Of a stretch of DNA of 64,000 bases, positions 1 to 8,193 are shown piece by piece; positions within the stretch are counted from its first letter, which is position 1; each line of letters begins with the position of its first letter. Under the pieces are notes generated by a model, which did no database searches, had not been told where the DNA came from, and was given only the letters and a program-made list of their open reading frames with translations. Source of the DNA: Thiomicrorhabdus cannonii (GTDB taxonomy: Bacteria > Pseudomonadota > Gammaproteobacteria > Thiomicrospirales > Thiomicrospiraceae); assembly GCF_013391695.1 (NCBI RefSeq), contig NZ_JACBGH010000004.1:1-64000 (forward strand), written 5' to 3'. Position numbers and translations under genes: made by a program.

Positions 1-125
1 CTATATTGAGTACTATAATCACAAACGCATCAAGCAGAAACTCAAAGGCCTGAGTCCGATAGAGTATCGAAATCAGGCCTTGGGTACCGCTTAACTAAAA
101 TGTCCAAGTTTTTGGGGTCACTTCA
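1..125 (+). mobile_element. Right end of an IS3-family insertion sequence
   Basis: The window opens inside an insertion sequence. A transposase C-terminus ends at 94 and is followed by a terminal-inverted-repeat-like sequence at about 101-125 (TGTCCAAGTTTTTGGGGTCA, then CTTCA). That end, read inward as TGAAGTGACCCC, has the form typical of the IS150 group of the IS3 family. The rest of the element lies left of the window, so the target duplication cannot be checked. Confidence 0.8.
2..94 (+). CDS. IS3-family transposase (OrfB), C-terminal fragment
   Basis: Reading from base 2 gives 30 residues, [20 protein letters not shown] and then [10 protein letters not shown], before the TAA at 92. This is the usual C-terminus of IS150-type OrfAB transposases (integrase-core DDE enzyme), where the motif YYN.KRI..KLKG.SP..YR is diagnostic. 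The fragment is cut only by the window edge, so whether the whole transposase is intact is unknown. It runs toward the lipoprotein gene on the opposite strand and ends 64 bp short of it. Confidence 0.85.
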   Translation, partial: YIEYYNHKRIKQKLKGLSPIEYRNQALGTA

Positions 126-157
126 CATTGCCCGGTTTTTTATACAGATCGCAGCGA

Positions 158-736
158 TTACTTCATCGCGTGAACAGCCTTGAATTTGGCGATCAACGCT
201 TCAGGACGTTTTTTCTTCGTCTCTTTCGTCAACGCATAAACAACCGTCTCGCCCTTAGGACCCGCACCAATATCCGTCAAACGATAAGGCACCTCGCCGT
301 GCTGCATAAAATCCTTAAACAACGCCCAGTCGTCAAACACGTTGATACGGCCATCCGCCACAATCTCGCCATAGAAATTTTCAGCCGGCGCCAAACGCCC
401 TTCCATCATATCGATTGACGGGATGCCGCTGGCCTTCTTCTTATCATCCTTGGTCAGACCGTAAACCAGGGTTTCACCTTTGGGACCTGCGCCAATGAAC
501 GTTTTACGGAATGCGGTTTCACCCACCGCCATGAATTCCATATACAGCGTCGCATCATAGAAAACATTCAAGCGCCCGTCGTGATAAACAACGTATAGAT
601 CATCATTATTCAATTCCTGCTTCACTTCTGCCGTCTGCGCCGGTACCGTCACAGGTGCCGCCTCTTTGGCTTCCATCCCCGAACAACCGGCCAGCGTACC
701 CGCCGCCAACAACATCGCCACAAAACGTTTTTTCAT
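158..736 (-). CDS. Lipoprotein with two tandem internal repeats, function unknown
   Basis: A 192-residue protein with a type II signal peptide: basic start (MKKR), hydrophobic stretch and lipobox LAGC, so it should be lipid-anchored. The mature part holds two copies of a roughly 60-residue unit, each with an aromatic/acidic opening, a DGR-NVF segment and the closing motif GAGPKGET-VY-LTK followed by KKK. I do not recognise the family. The ATG at 736 is preferred over 742 because AGGAA lies about 6 bp upstream of 736 but abuts 742. The IS remnant ends 33 bp beyond its stop. Confidence is high that it is a real lipoprotein; function is unassigned. Confidence 0.75.
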   Translation of the reverse strand: MKKRFVAMLLAAGTLAGCSGMEAKEAAPVTVPAQTAEVKQELNNDDLYVVYHDGRLNVFYDATLYMEFMAVGETAFRKTFIGAGPKGETLVYGLTKDDKKKASGIPSIDMMEGRLAPAENFYGEIVADGRINVFDDWALFKDFMQHGEVPYRLTDIGAGPKGETVVYALTKETKKKRPEALIAKFKAVHAMK

Positions 737-742
737 ATGCAT

Positions 743-961
743 TTCCTACTCTATTAAAACGGATTAAAGTTAACCGCCCATAGACTAGAAAAACCATGTA
801 ACAATGACGTGACCGTTTTATGACAAAAACATAACAATCTCAAAAAAGCCGCCACTTAAAAAAACCGGCGAGTTTCTTTGCGAAATAATCCAATGCAAAC
901 TAAAATGTTTTTTATAAAAATAAAAACACCCACACCCAATTAGTCAGCGAGACGCAATTTT
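743..961. other. Divergent intergenic region, A+T-rich
   Basis: About 220 bp between the divergent lipoprotein and diguanylate cyclase genes. It is A+T-rich near 850-930 and must hold promoters for both genes, but I see no hexamer pair good enough to assign and no repeat. Confidence 0.4.
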
Positions 962-2008
962 ATGGGCAGCCAATCGACTTCGGTTTTACATCGTTACCAA
1001 GCCAACCCTGATCAATCCAAGCAACTAAAAGATCAATGCATCCGCAAGATCGAAGAATTCAATCTAAGCTGCAACCCAATCCACTTCACGCTGGTGTATG
1101 AATGGCTCAGTGAAGTCGACCCCTATCTCAGCGAAGAGCTGGATCGCGTTTTCAAGCTGGCGCAATACGATGATGAAACGGCCGAAAACCTCTTTATCAA
1201 ACTCATCGCACAGCTGCTCTACAAATCGCTGCCCGCCGAGAAAACCGGCGCCATCCTCAATCAACTGCTTTTCAGTCTTGACCGCTGGATGACCAATACC
1301 CAACAAAAACAGCAGTTGATCCAAAACGAAATCGAACTGATGCAGTCCAATCCAATGGACGACAACAGCTTTGCGCGACCTTTCGACCGCATTAGCTGCA
1401 CCCTGCAGGAACTGGTTGAAAACACCCAATCGCTGCACCAGCAGGTCAACGACTCAACGCAGGAGATCCGCCTGCTCAAAGAAGAGTTGGAACGCACCAC
1501 CACCATCGCCAAAACCGATGAACTCACCAATATCCCCAACCGCCGCGGCTTCAATGAAATCATTGAACTGCTCAGCCGGCAGGCTCTGGATAAAGGCTCT
1601 ACCTTCGCGATTGTATTGCTGGATATCGACCACTTCAAAAGCATCAACGATACGTTTGGACACCTGATCGGTGACAGCGTGCTGCGCTATCTGGCCAAAC
1701 TGCTGCATCGGGAAACCAAAGGACAGGACAGCATTGCGCGATTCGGCGGCGAAGAATTCGCCATCCTGCTGCCCGACACCGGGTACTCAGACGCCATCAA
1801 CGTCGCCAACAATATCCGCAAAAAAATCGCCGCCCGCCCGCTGCAAGTGCGCTCCAGCAACCAACCCCTGCAAATCACCGTCTCTGCCGGCGTTGCCATG
1901 TATCAATTGGGCGAAGAGATCGAAACCCTGCTGACCCGCGTGGACGAATGCCTCTACAAAGCCAAAGGCAAAGGGCGCAACCGCATCGTCGGTGAAAGCG
2001 ATTATTGA
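962..2008 (+). CDS. Diguanylate cyclase (GGDEF domain, cytoplasmic)
   Basis: 348 residues. The C-terminal half is a GGDEF domain: it opens at TDELTNIPNRRGF, carries LDIDHFKSINDTFGH and has the active-site GGEEF at residues 262-266, so it should make c-di-GMP from GTP. The allosteric I-site position five residues before GGEEF reads KGQD instead of RxxD, so product inhibition may be weak. The N-terminal 170 residues are helical and lack membrane segments or a recognisable sensor domain; a coiled coil precedes the catalytic domain. Its stop overlaps the start of the CobW gene by one base (TGATG), so the two are probably translationally coupled. Confidence 0.9.
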   Translation: MGSQSTSVLHRYQANPDQSKQLKDQCIRKIEEFNLSCNPIHFTLVYEWLSEVDPYLSEELDRVFKLAQYDDETAENLFIKLIAQLLYKSLPAEKTGAILNQLLFSLDRWMTNTQQKQQLIQNEIELMQSNPMDDNSFARPFDRISCTLQELVENTQSLHQQVNDSTQEIRLLKEELERTTTIAKTDELTNIPNRRGFNEIIELLSRQALDKGSTFAIVLLDIDHFKSINDTFGHLIGDSVLRYLAKLLHRETKGQDSIARFGGEEFAILLPDTGYSDAINVANNIRKKIAARPLQVRSSNQPLQITVSAGVAMYQLGEEIETLLTRVDECLYKAKGKGRNRIVGESDY

Positions 2009-3054
2009 TGCCCGGCCCCGTTCAGGTCAATCTGATTTGCGGCCCGCTGGGATCAGGCAAAACCAGTCTGATCCGCCATTTGCTCACACAAAAACCCGCC
2101 AACGAAAACTGGACCCTGCTGGTGAATGAATTTGGCGCCGCCGGCATCGACGGCGCCATTTTCGACTGCCACCCTTCCACCCAGGTTTTTGAACTGCCGG
2201 GCGGCTGCATCTGCTGTAGCGCGCAAGGCGAATTGAAGAACACCCTCCACTACATACTGACCCAAACCAACACACAGCGCCTGCTGATCGAACCCACCGG
2301 ATTGGGCGAACCCGACAGCATCGTCGACCTGCTGCGCAGTCTTGACCAGCAGCAACAACTTCAACTGCAGACGCTCTTTAGCGTGTTCGACGCCGCTTTT
2401 CTGAAACTCGACGAAGTCGCACGCTATACCGTTCTGCAAAATCTGATGAACATGGCCGATGTGATCGTCCTCAACAAACAAGACCTGGCGAACGCAACAC
2501 AATTAGAAGCGCTAAGCGACTATTGCCGCACGCTTTACCCTCCCAAAAAGGCGGTCGTCATTACCCGACAAGGCGAAATTGACGCCAGCGCCCTGCTTGA
2601 TCATGTCCACCATCATCACGCGGACCACACAAACTCATCCCACAGACACCATCACGCTCATGCACTCAGCCGGCACCACGACCCCTCTCTGCCCCATCTC
2701 CTACCTTTCAAAGGAATCGATTTCGGCACACAGGTCACACGCAAATACAAATTCGAACTGGGTGTTCACGCGCTCGGCTACATCTTCGCGCCGGAATACG
2801 TTTTTGACTGGAAAAAAGTCCTGACGCTTTTTCAGGATTTTACAAACTCAACAGGCCGGGTAGGCATTAAACGCGCCAAAGGCGTTTTCAGAGTCGGCAA
2901 CCCGTGGATGCTGTTTCAATGGAGCAATGGCCAAGTCAGTCGCGAGTACATCGCCTACCGACGCGATTCGCGCATTGAACTACTCATTGAAAAAGACCAA
3001 CCTTTCGATTTCACCGGTTTTGAAACCGCTCTGCAGACTTGCCTAAAACCATAA
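2008..3054 (+). CDS. CobW/COG0523 G3E GTPase, putative metal chaperone
   Basis: 348 residues from the ATG at 2008. It has the COG0523 hallmarks: P-loop GPLGSGKTS near the N-terminus, the metal-binding CICC motif in ELPGGCICC, a NKQD guanine-specificity motif and a C-terminal CobW domain (STGRVGIKRAKG). A histidine-rich stretch around residues 193-222 is typical of family members that handle Zn, Ni or Co. The substrate metal cannot be read from the sequence, and no metal transporter adjoins it. Translation is probably coupled to the upstream cyclase. An 18-bp copy of the dispersed repeat lies in its coding sequence at 2844-2861. Confidence 0.88.
   Translation: MPGPVQVNLICGPLGSGKTSLIRHLLTQKPANENWTLLVNEFGAAGIDGAIFDCHPSTQVFELPGGCICCSAQGELKNTLHYILTQTNTQRLLIEPTGLGEPDSIVDLLRSLDQQQQLQLQTLFSVFDAAFLKLDEVARYTVLQNLMNMADVIVLNKQDLANATQLEALSDYCRTLYPPKKAVVITRQGEIDASALLDHVHHHHADHTNSSHRHHHAHALSRHHDPSLPHLLPFKGIDFGTQVTRKYKFELGVHALGYIFAPEYVFDWKKVLTLFQDFTNSTGRVGIKRAKGVFRVGNPWMLFQWSNGQVSREYIAYRRDSRIELLIEKDQPFDFTGFETALQTCLKP
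2844..2861 (+). repeat. Dispersed 18-bp repeat, copy 1 (inside cobW-like gene)
   Basis: AAACTCAACAGGCCGGGT, exact consensus, read in frame as part of TNSTGRV in the C-terminal domain of the GTPase. Confidence 0.9.
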
Positions 3055-3181
3055 CGCACCCCAAATCCGGCGTTTATCAAATTTCGTTCCAATTCACCCC
3101 AAAGCCTCCGCAAAATTGCGATAGTAATTTTTAACCCCGGATAGAAAATTTTATTATTCTTTTTTCACATTTTTCACAAAG

Positions 3182-3236
3182 TTATCCACAGCACCTTAAA
3201 GACTGATTTTTAAAGCCTTAGCCCAACTTGTCCACA
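3182..3236 (+). promoter_or_regulatory. Two DnaA boxes upstream of nrdA
   Basis: TTATCCACA at 3182-3190 matches the DnaA-box consensus exactly, and TTGTCCACA at 3228-3236 fits TTWTNCACA with one deviation. DnaA control of nrdAB is known in Escherichia coli, where paired DnaA boxes lie in the nrd promoter; here function is inferred from sequence and position. Confidence 0.6.
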
Positions 3237-3313
3237 GGTTTTGAAATGCATTTTTGCACGTTCAGCACCTCAAACAGCCCTCTTAGGAGTCTTGCCTCAT
3301 GCCTAGAAATCCA

Positions 3314-3354
3314 CTATATTTTGCATTAAAACTCGTTTCACCAACTATATATAG
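3314..3354. promoter_or_regulatory. Paired NrdR boxes upstream of nrdA
   Basis: CTATATTTTG (3314-3323) and CTATATATAG (3345-3354) both match the NrdR-box core CWATATWTWG. They start 31 bp apart, close to three helical turns, the spacing known for tandem NrdR boxes before nrd operons. NrdR would repress nrdA when dATP is plentiful. nrdR itself is not in the window. Confidence 0.7.
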
Positions 3355-3503
3355 TAGAAAATACTCGGAAAGGCACAACTCGTTAGCATCGTCAATTCGA
3401 GTAGGCTTTTGCCTTTCTTTTCTAAGTTTCTGAATTTGCTTGAAAAACCAAATTTCACTAAAAAACGCATTGCCACTTTTTTATACACAGGTGTAAATCG
3501 CTC

Positions 3504-5771
3504 ATGACAAACCAGAACATCCAGGTTACTAAACGCAACGGCAGCAAAGAAGCTATCGACTTGGAGAAAATCCATCGCGTCATCACTTGGGCCGCCGAAG
3601 GCCTGGAAAACGTCTCCGTTTCAGAAGTAGAACTGCGTTCGCACATCCAGTTCTACGACGGCATCACGACGTCTGACATTCATGAAACCATTATCAAATC
3701 CGCCGCCGACCTGATTTCCGAAAAAGCGCCGGATTACCAGCATCTCTCCGCACGCCTGGCTATTTTCCACCTGCGTAAAAAAGCCTTTGACCGTTTCACG
3801 CCGCCGACGCTGTTTGAACACATCAACAAAATGGTGCGCATCGGCATGTACGACAAAGCCATTCTGGAAGACTACAGCAAACAGGAAATCGACGAGCTCG
3901 ACAGCTACATCCAGCATGACCGCGACCTGAACTTCAGTTACGCAGCCGTCAAGCAGCTCGAAGGTAAATACCTGGTGCAGAACCGCGTGACCGGTAAAAT
4001 CTACGAAAGCCCGCAGTTCATCTATATGCTGATTCCGATGTGCCTGTTCTCGCACTATCCTGCGGACACGCGTTTGCAATACGTCAAAGACTTTTACGAT
4101 GCGGCCTCCCTGTTCAAACTGTCGCTGCCTACCCCGATCATGTCGGGCGTGCGTACACCAACGCGCCAGTTCAGCTCGTGCGTACTGATTGAATGCGGCG
4201 ACTCGCTGGATTCCATCAACGCCACCTCGTCGTCCATCGTCAAATACGTGTCACAACGCGCCGGCATCGGTGTCAATGTCGGCCGCATCCGCGCTTTGGG
4301 CAGTGAAATCCGCGGCGGCGAAGCCTACCACACCGGCATGATCCCGTTTATCAAACACTTCCAGACGGCGGTTAAATCCTGCTCGCAGGGCGGTGTGCGC
4401 GGCGGTGCGGCGACCCTGTTCTACCCTATCTGGCACTTGGAAGTCGAATCGCTCATCGTACTTAAGAACAACCGCGGCGTGGAAGAGAACCGTGCCCGCC
4501 ACCTCGACTACGGCGTGCAGATCAACAAACTGATGTACCAGCGCATGATCGAAGGCGGCGAAATCACCCTGTTCAGCCCGTCGGACGTACCGGGGCTGTA
4601 CGACGCTTTCTTTGCCGACCAGGCCGAGTTTGAACGCCTCTACAAAATCTACGAGGCCGACGACAGCATCCGCAAGAAGAAACTGAAAGCGCTGGACCTG
4701 TTCACGCAGATCGCGCAGGAACGCGCGCAGACAGGCCGTATCTATATCCAGAACGTTGACCACTGCAACACCCACAGCCCGTTTGATCCGCAAAAGGCGC
4801 CTATTCACCAGTCCAACCTCTGTCTGGAAATCGCCCTGCCGACCAAACCGCTGAACTCGGTGGAAGACCCTAACGGTGAAATCGCGCTGTGTACCCTGTC
4901 GGCTTTCAACCTGGGCGCGCTGGATAACCTGGAAGAACTGGAATCCCTTTCCGAACTGATTGTGCGTGCGCTCGACAGCCTGTTGGACTATCAGGACTAT
5001 CCGGTGGAAGCGGCGCGTCACGCCAGCATGGGACGCCGTACCCTCGGCATTGGGGTGACCAACCTGGCCTACTATCTGGCCAAAAACTACACCAAATATT
5101 CGGACGGTTCGGCCAACGGCCTGATTCACCGTACGTTTGAAGCGATTCAGTACTACCTGCTCAAGGCGTCCAATAAACTGGCCAAAGAACAGGGCAAGTG
5201 CGACTATTTCGCCGACACCACCTATGCGCAAGGCGTGCTGCCGATCGACACCTACAAGCGTGATTTGGATGAAGTCTGCAACGAGCCGTTGCATCTGGAC
5301 TGGGAAAGCCTGCGTGAAGCCATTAAAACCCACGGCCTGCGCAACTCGACTCTGACGGCTTTGATGCCTTGCGAAACCTCTTCGCAAATCACCAACTCCA
5401 CCAACGGTATCGAACCGCCGCGTGGTTATGTCTCGGTCAAAGCCTCTAAAGACGGCATTCTCAAGCAAGTGGTGCCGGGCTTCAAAGAGTTCCGCAACCA
5501 GTACGAACTGCTGTGGCACATCCCCAACAACCGCGGTTACATCCAGTTGGTGGGCATTATGCAGAAATTTGTGGACCAGGCGATTTCGGCCAACACCAAC
5601 TACGATCCGTCAAAGTTCGACGAAGACAAGGTGCCGGTCAAAGTCATTCTGCAAGACCTGCTCTACGCTTATAAGATGGGGCTTAAAACCCTCTACTATC
5701 ACAACACCCGTGACGGTGCGGATGATGCGCATGAAGATGACGGCTGCGCAGGTGGCGCTTGCAAACTCTAA
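3504..5771 (+). CDS. nrdA: Ribonucleoside-diphosphate reductase, alpha subunit (class Ia)
   Basis: 755 residues, the expected length for class Ia. It reduces NDPs to dNDPs together with NrdB. An N-terminal ATP-cone (from VTKRNGSKEAIDLEKIHRV) gives allosteric activity control. Active-site residues are visible: C226 in RQFSSCVLIECGD, and N438, C440 and E442 in SNLCLEIALP. The C-terminal tail CAGGACKL carries the redox pair that receives electrons from thioredoxin/glutaredoxin. Candidate NrdR and DnaA boxes precede it. nrdB is not adjacent but lies 7 kb downstream, with eight unrelated genes between. An intrinsic terminator follows at 5810. Confidence 0.98.
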   Translation: MTNQNIQVTKRNGSKEAIDLEKIHRVITWAAEGLENVSVSEVELRSHIQFYDGITTSDIHETIIKSAADLISEKAPDYQHLSARLAIFHLRKKAFDRFTPPTLFEHINKMVRIGMYDKAILEDYSKQEIDELDSYIQHDRDLNFSYAAVKQLEGKYLVQNRVTGKIYESPQFIYMLIPMCLFSHYPADTRLQYVKDFYDAASLFKLSLPTPIMSGVRTPTRQFSSCVLIECGDSLDSINATSSSIVKYVSQRAGIGVNVGRIRALGSEIRGGEAYHTGMIPFIKHFQTAVKSCSQGGVRGGAATLFYPIWHLEVESLIVLKNNRGVEENRARHLDYGVQINKLMYQRMIEGGEITLFSPSDVPGLYDAFFADQAEFERLYKIYEADDSIRKKKLKALDLFTQIAQERAQTGRIYIQNVDHCNTHSPFDPQKAPIHQSNLCLEIALPTKPLNSVEDPNGEIALCTLSAFNLGALDNLEELESLSELIVRALDSLLDYQDYPVEAARHASMGRRTLGIGVTNLAYYLAKNYTKYSDGSANGLIHRTFEAIQYYLLKASNKLAKEQGKCDYFADTTYAQGVLPIDTYKRDLDEVCNEPLHLDWESLREAIKTHGLRNSTLTALMPCETSSQITNSTNGIEPPRGYVSVKASKDGILKQVVPGFKEFRNQYELLWHIPNNRGYIQLVGIMQKFVDQAISANTNYDPSKFDEDKVPVKVILQDLLYAYKMGLKTLYYHNTRDGADDAHEDDGCAGGACKL

Positions 5772-5789
5772 TCAACCGGCCTTAATATA

Positions 5790-5806
5790 CTGGCCTGTTG
5801 AATTTT
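5790..5806 (-). repeat. Degenerate copy of the dispersed repeat
   Basis: CTGGCCTGTTGAATTTT, just after the nrdA stop, is a mutated inverse-orientation copy of the 18-bp repeat; a fragment ACCGGCC precedes it at 5775. Confidence 0.5.
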
Positions 5807-5809
5807 CAA

Positions 5810-5831
5810 AACCCTCGAAAGAGGGTTTTTT
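5810..5831 (+). terminator. Intrinsic terminator of nrdA
   Basis: AACCCTC GAAA GAGGGTT hairpin followed by a run of seven Ts, 40 bp after the nrdA stop. Confidence 0.88.
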
Positions 5832-5858
5832 TACAGTCCCTAAAGCAGAATCCATAAG

Positions 5859-6695
5859 ATGCGTCTAACCGACCAGATTGATGTGGCCAACCAATTGCTG
5901 GCCAAAATAGACATCCCCATGCTGCCCAAAGAAGCGATGCAGCTGCAAAAACTCTTCAACGACAAAGAGATACCCAATCCGCAGGAGGTCAAACGCCTGG
6001 TGGCGCTCAACCCGGTTCTGGCGGGCGAGTTGATCAGTCTGGCCAACATCCTCTCCACCGCGCATCAAAACGCCGCCCCCATCACCGATCTCGACACCGC
6101 CATCTATCGGCTCGGCTACAACCAGCTCAAACACTTCCTGTTTTCGATGTGCATCAAAAAACAACTCGATAACAGTCAGATTCAAGGCTTGAGCGTACAT
6201 AGCCAAAACATTGCAATCATCGCCTCGGAAATCGCTCGTCTCACCCCCTTTGCCACGGTGGGCGAAGCCTTCCTGCTGGGGCTGATTCACGACATCGGCG
6301 CCTTTGCGCTGATGCGCATCGATTCCAATTTTGCCCAAACCTTTATCGGCAAACAGGTTGACTACTACTCCTCTCCGCGTCAGGAATATGCGCATTACGG
6401 CACCACGCACAGCGCTTTCGGCTATGCCATCGCCACCAAATGGGAGTTGCCGGTGCGTTTCTGTCGGGCGATTCTGCTGCAGCACGAAGCCAGTCCGGAA
6501 CGCATCAAAGAAGAGAAATTGCGCAGTTGGGTGGCGCTGATCGGCATGGCGCACGCCCTGCTGTTTGAACTGCGCCACAAACCCTATCTCAAGGAAGAGT
6601 ACGAACGCCTGCTCAAAAACAGCCAGGCGGTATTGAAGATTGACGACGAGAAACTCAAAGCGGTGCGCGTTCGCGTCAGCGACATGCTTCACTGA
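5859..6695 (+). CDS. HDOD domain signalling protein
   Basis: 278 residues, essentially one HDOD domain, the degenerate HD-like output domain found in bacterial signalling. The start IDIPMLPKEAMQLQKLFND, the central GYNQLKHFL and the LGLIHDIGAFALMR segment fit the family. In HDOD proteins the HD metal-binding residues are not all conserved and no enzymatic activity is established. A second HDOD protein sits at 28572; the two are distant paralogues. It stands alone downstream of the nrdA terminator, convergent with cysQ. Confidence 0.85.
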   Translation: MRLTDQIDVANQLLAKIDIPMLPKEAMQLQKLFNDKEIPNPQEVKRLVALNPVLAGELISLANILSTAHQNAAPITDLDTAIYRLGYNQLKHFLFSMCIKKQLDNSQIQGLSVHSQNIAIIASEIARLTPFATVGEAFLLGLIHDIGAFALMRIDSNFAQTFIGKQVDYYSSPRQEYAHYGTTHSAFGYAIATKWELPVRFCRAILLQHEASPERIKEEKLRSWVALIGMAHALLFELRHKPYLKEEYERLLKNSQAVLKIDDEKLKAVRVRVSDMLH

Positions 6696-6716
6696 GCACG
6701 CCCACAAAACCGTTTT

Positions 6717-7577
6717 CTAGGATTTCGCGCTTGGAAAGGCCGGCCAGTCAAACTCCCTATCACCGGCCACCATAAAGTGCGGATTCAGCAAGGATTCGGA
6801 CTGTTCATAACGTAACGCTTTGCCATGACGATCCACCAACTTGCCGCCGGCCTCCTCGACCACGCATTGCGCTGCCGCCGTATCCCATAAAGAAGTCGGG
6901 CCAAAGCGCGGATAGACATCCGCCGCGCCTTCCGCCACCAGACAGGATTTGATGGCCGAGCCCATTTTGACCGTTTGCGTGGCCCCTAGAGCGGCCATAA
7001 ACGCCTTGGTGGAACTGCCATGCCGACGGCTCACCGCCACCCTGACAGGGACACCCGGTTGAAGCGGATGCACCTGAATACGTTGCTTTTCATCCAAGCA
7101 AGCCTGCCATTCACGCCCTGAAACGTTATGCGGAATGACCTGCTTATAGGCACCCTCGCCGCTGACCGCACAATACAGCATCCGCGTTACCGGCACATAC
7201 ACCACGCCCAACACGGTTTTACCTTGTTCAACCAAGGCAATATTCACGCTGAACTCACCGGTGCGCTCAATGAATTCCTTGGTACCGTCCAACGGATCAA
7301 CCAACCAGAAAGTCTGCCAATCCTTGCGCGTGGCAAACGGCACCTCCGCCACGCTCTCCTCCGTCACCAGCGGAATAGCCGGCGTCAGACGGCTCAAGGC
7401 CTCGCAGATGAGGGCATCGGCGCGTTTGTCCGCCAGCGTTACCGGGGTGCCATCGCCCTTGTGTTCAATCTGGGCATCGTCATAATGATCGTAGACCTCC
7501 ACAATCACATCGCCCGCCGCTACCGCAATACGGCACACTTCCGGCAGCAGTTCAACCAAATTCATGAGCACAGCCAT
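6717..7577 (-). CDS. cysQ: 3'(2'),5'-bisphosphate nucleotidase, inositol monophosphatase family
   Basis: 286 residues. Motifs of the Li-sensitive Mg-dependent phosphatase family are clear: VTEES supplying a metal-binding Glu, WLVDPLDGTKEFI as the core metal-binding motif, and a C-terminal SLWDTAAAQCVVEEAGG. The KEF insertion after DGT is typical of CysQ, which hydrolyses 3'-phosphoadenosine 5'-phosphate left over from sulfate assimilation. Its ATG at 7577 overlaps the nudE stop by one base (TGATG), so nudE-cysQ form a coupled operon, a common arrangement. Assignment within the family (CysQ rather than SuhB) is well supported by the motif and neighbour. Confidence 0.92.
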   Translation of the reverse strand: MAVLMNLVELLPEVCRIAVAAGDVIVEVYDHYDDAQIEHKGDGTPVTLADKRADALICEALSRLTPAIPLVTEESVAEVPFATRKDWQTFWLVDPLDGTKEFIERTGEFSVNIALVEQGKTVLGVVYVPVTRMLYCAVSGEGAYKQVIPHNVSGREWQACLDEKQRIQVHPLQPGVPVRVAVSRRHGSSTKAFMAALGATQTVKMGSAIKSCLVAEGAADVYPRFGPTSLWDTAAAQCVVEEAGGKLVDRHGKALRYEQSESLLNPHFMVAGDREFDWPAFPSAKS

Positions 7578-8158
7578 CAAATCCGCCCCGTCTCTTTCAA
7601 TACCAGCATCAAGGCCGCATAGGCGCGCCCCTCGCTAAAATCGGGCTGCGCCAACAGTTCGCGCCACGCATCCAGCTTCCACGGCACCACTTCCAGCGGC
7701 TCAGGCTCATCCCCCGGTTCCGGCTCGGGCGTCAAGCCGGTCGCCAACACGATATGGGTATGGTGCGTCATATAACCCGCCGCCATGCTCACCGAATCGA
7801 GCAGTTTGACGTTGGCGGGCTTATACCCCACCTCTTCCTGACTTTCGCGGATGCAGGCCTGCTCCCAGGTTTCGCCCGGATCGACCTTGCCTTTGGGAAA
7901 GCCCAGTTCGTAGCGCCCCACGCCGATGCAAAATTCACGAATCAGTAACATCGTATTCTCGTCCAGCATCGGTATAATCAACACAGCGCCTTGGGCCGAG
8001 CCCAACAGACGCTCATACACCACCTGATTGCCATTGGAAAACTCCAGCGCCTGCGCCTGCACCGTAAACAGACGCGACTGCGCCACAATCTCTTCGGAAA
8101 GCACAAGAGGAGTGGTTTTTTTTGAAAGGGAATGGGATTGCTGAGTGACTTTTTTCAT
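7577..8158 (-). CDS. nudE: ADP-compounds hydrolase NudE (Nudix family)
   Basis: 193 residues with an intact Nudix box GX5EX7REXXEEXG seen in GKVDPGETWEQACIRESQEE. The downstream MAAGYMTHHTHIVLATGL and EPEPGDEPEPLEVVPW segments match NudE, which cleaves ADP-ribose, NADH and Ap3A-type dinucleotides. It is first in the nudE-cysQ operon and divergent from the HAD nucleotidase gene; nudE lies near yrfG in enterobacteria too. The start ATG at 8158 follows an A+T-rich spacer. Confidence 0.92.
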   Translation of the reverse strand: MKKVTQQSHSLSKKTTPLVLSEEIVAQSRLFTVQAQALEFSNGNQVVYERLLGSAQGAVLIIPMLDENTMLLIREFCIGVGRYELGFPKGKVDPGETWEQACIRESQEEVGYKPANVKLLDSVSMAAGYMTHHTHIVLATGLTPEPEPGDEPEPLEVVPWKLDAWRELLAQPDFSEGRAYAALMLVLKETGRI

Positions 8159-8193
8159 AATTCACATAATACGATAAGGGAAACGGATTGCCA

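Larger units (their letters stand above)
3055..3503. other. 449-bp control region upstream of nrdA
   Basis: No gene is apparent. The region holds two DnaA-box sequences and two NrdR-box-like palindromes (listed separately), consistent with a regulated promoter for nrdA. A clear -10/-35 pair was not assigned. Confidence 0.7.

Noticed and set aside
4251-5519. Long open frame opposite nrdA (and similar ones opposite uup, nrdB and pat)
   Set aside because: These mirror the codon bias of real genes on the other strand, lack recognisable domains and ribosome-binding sites, and the sense genes are certain.
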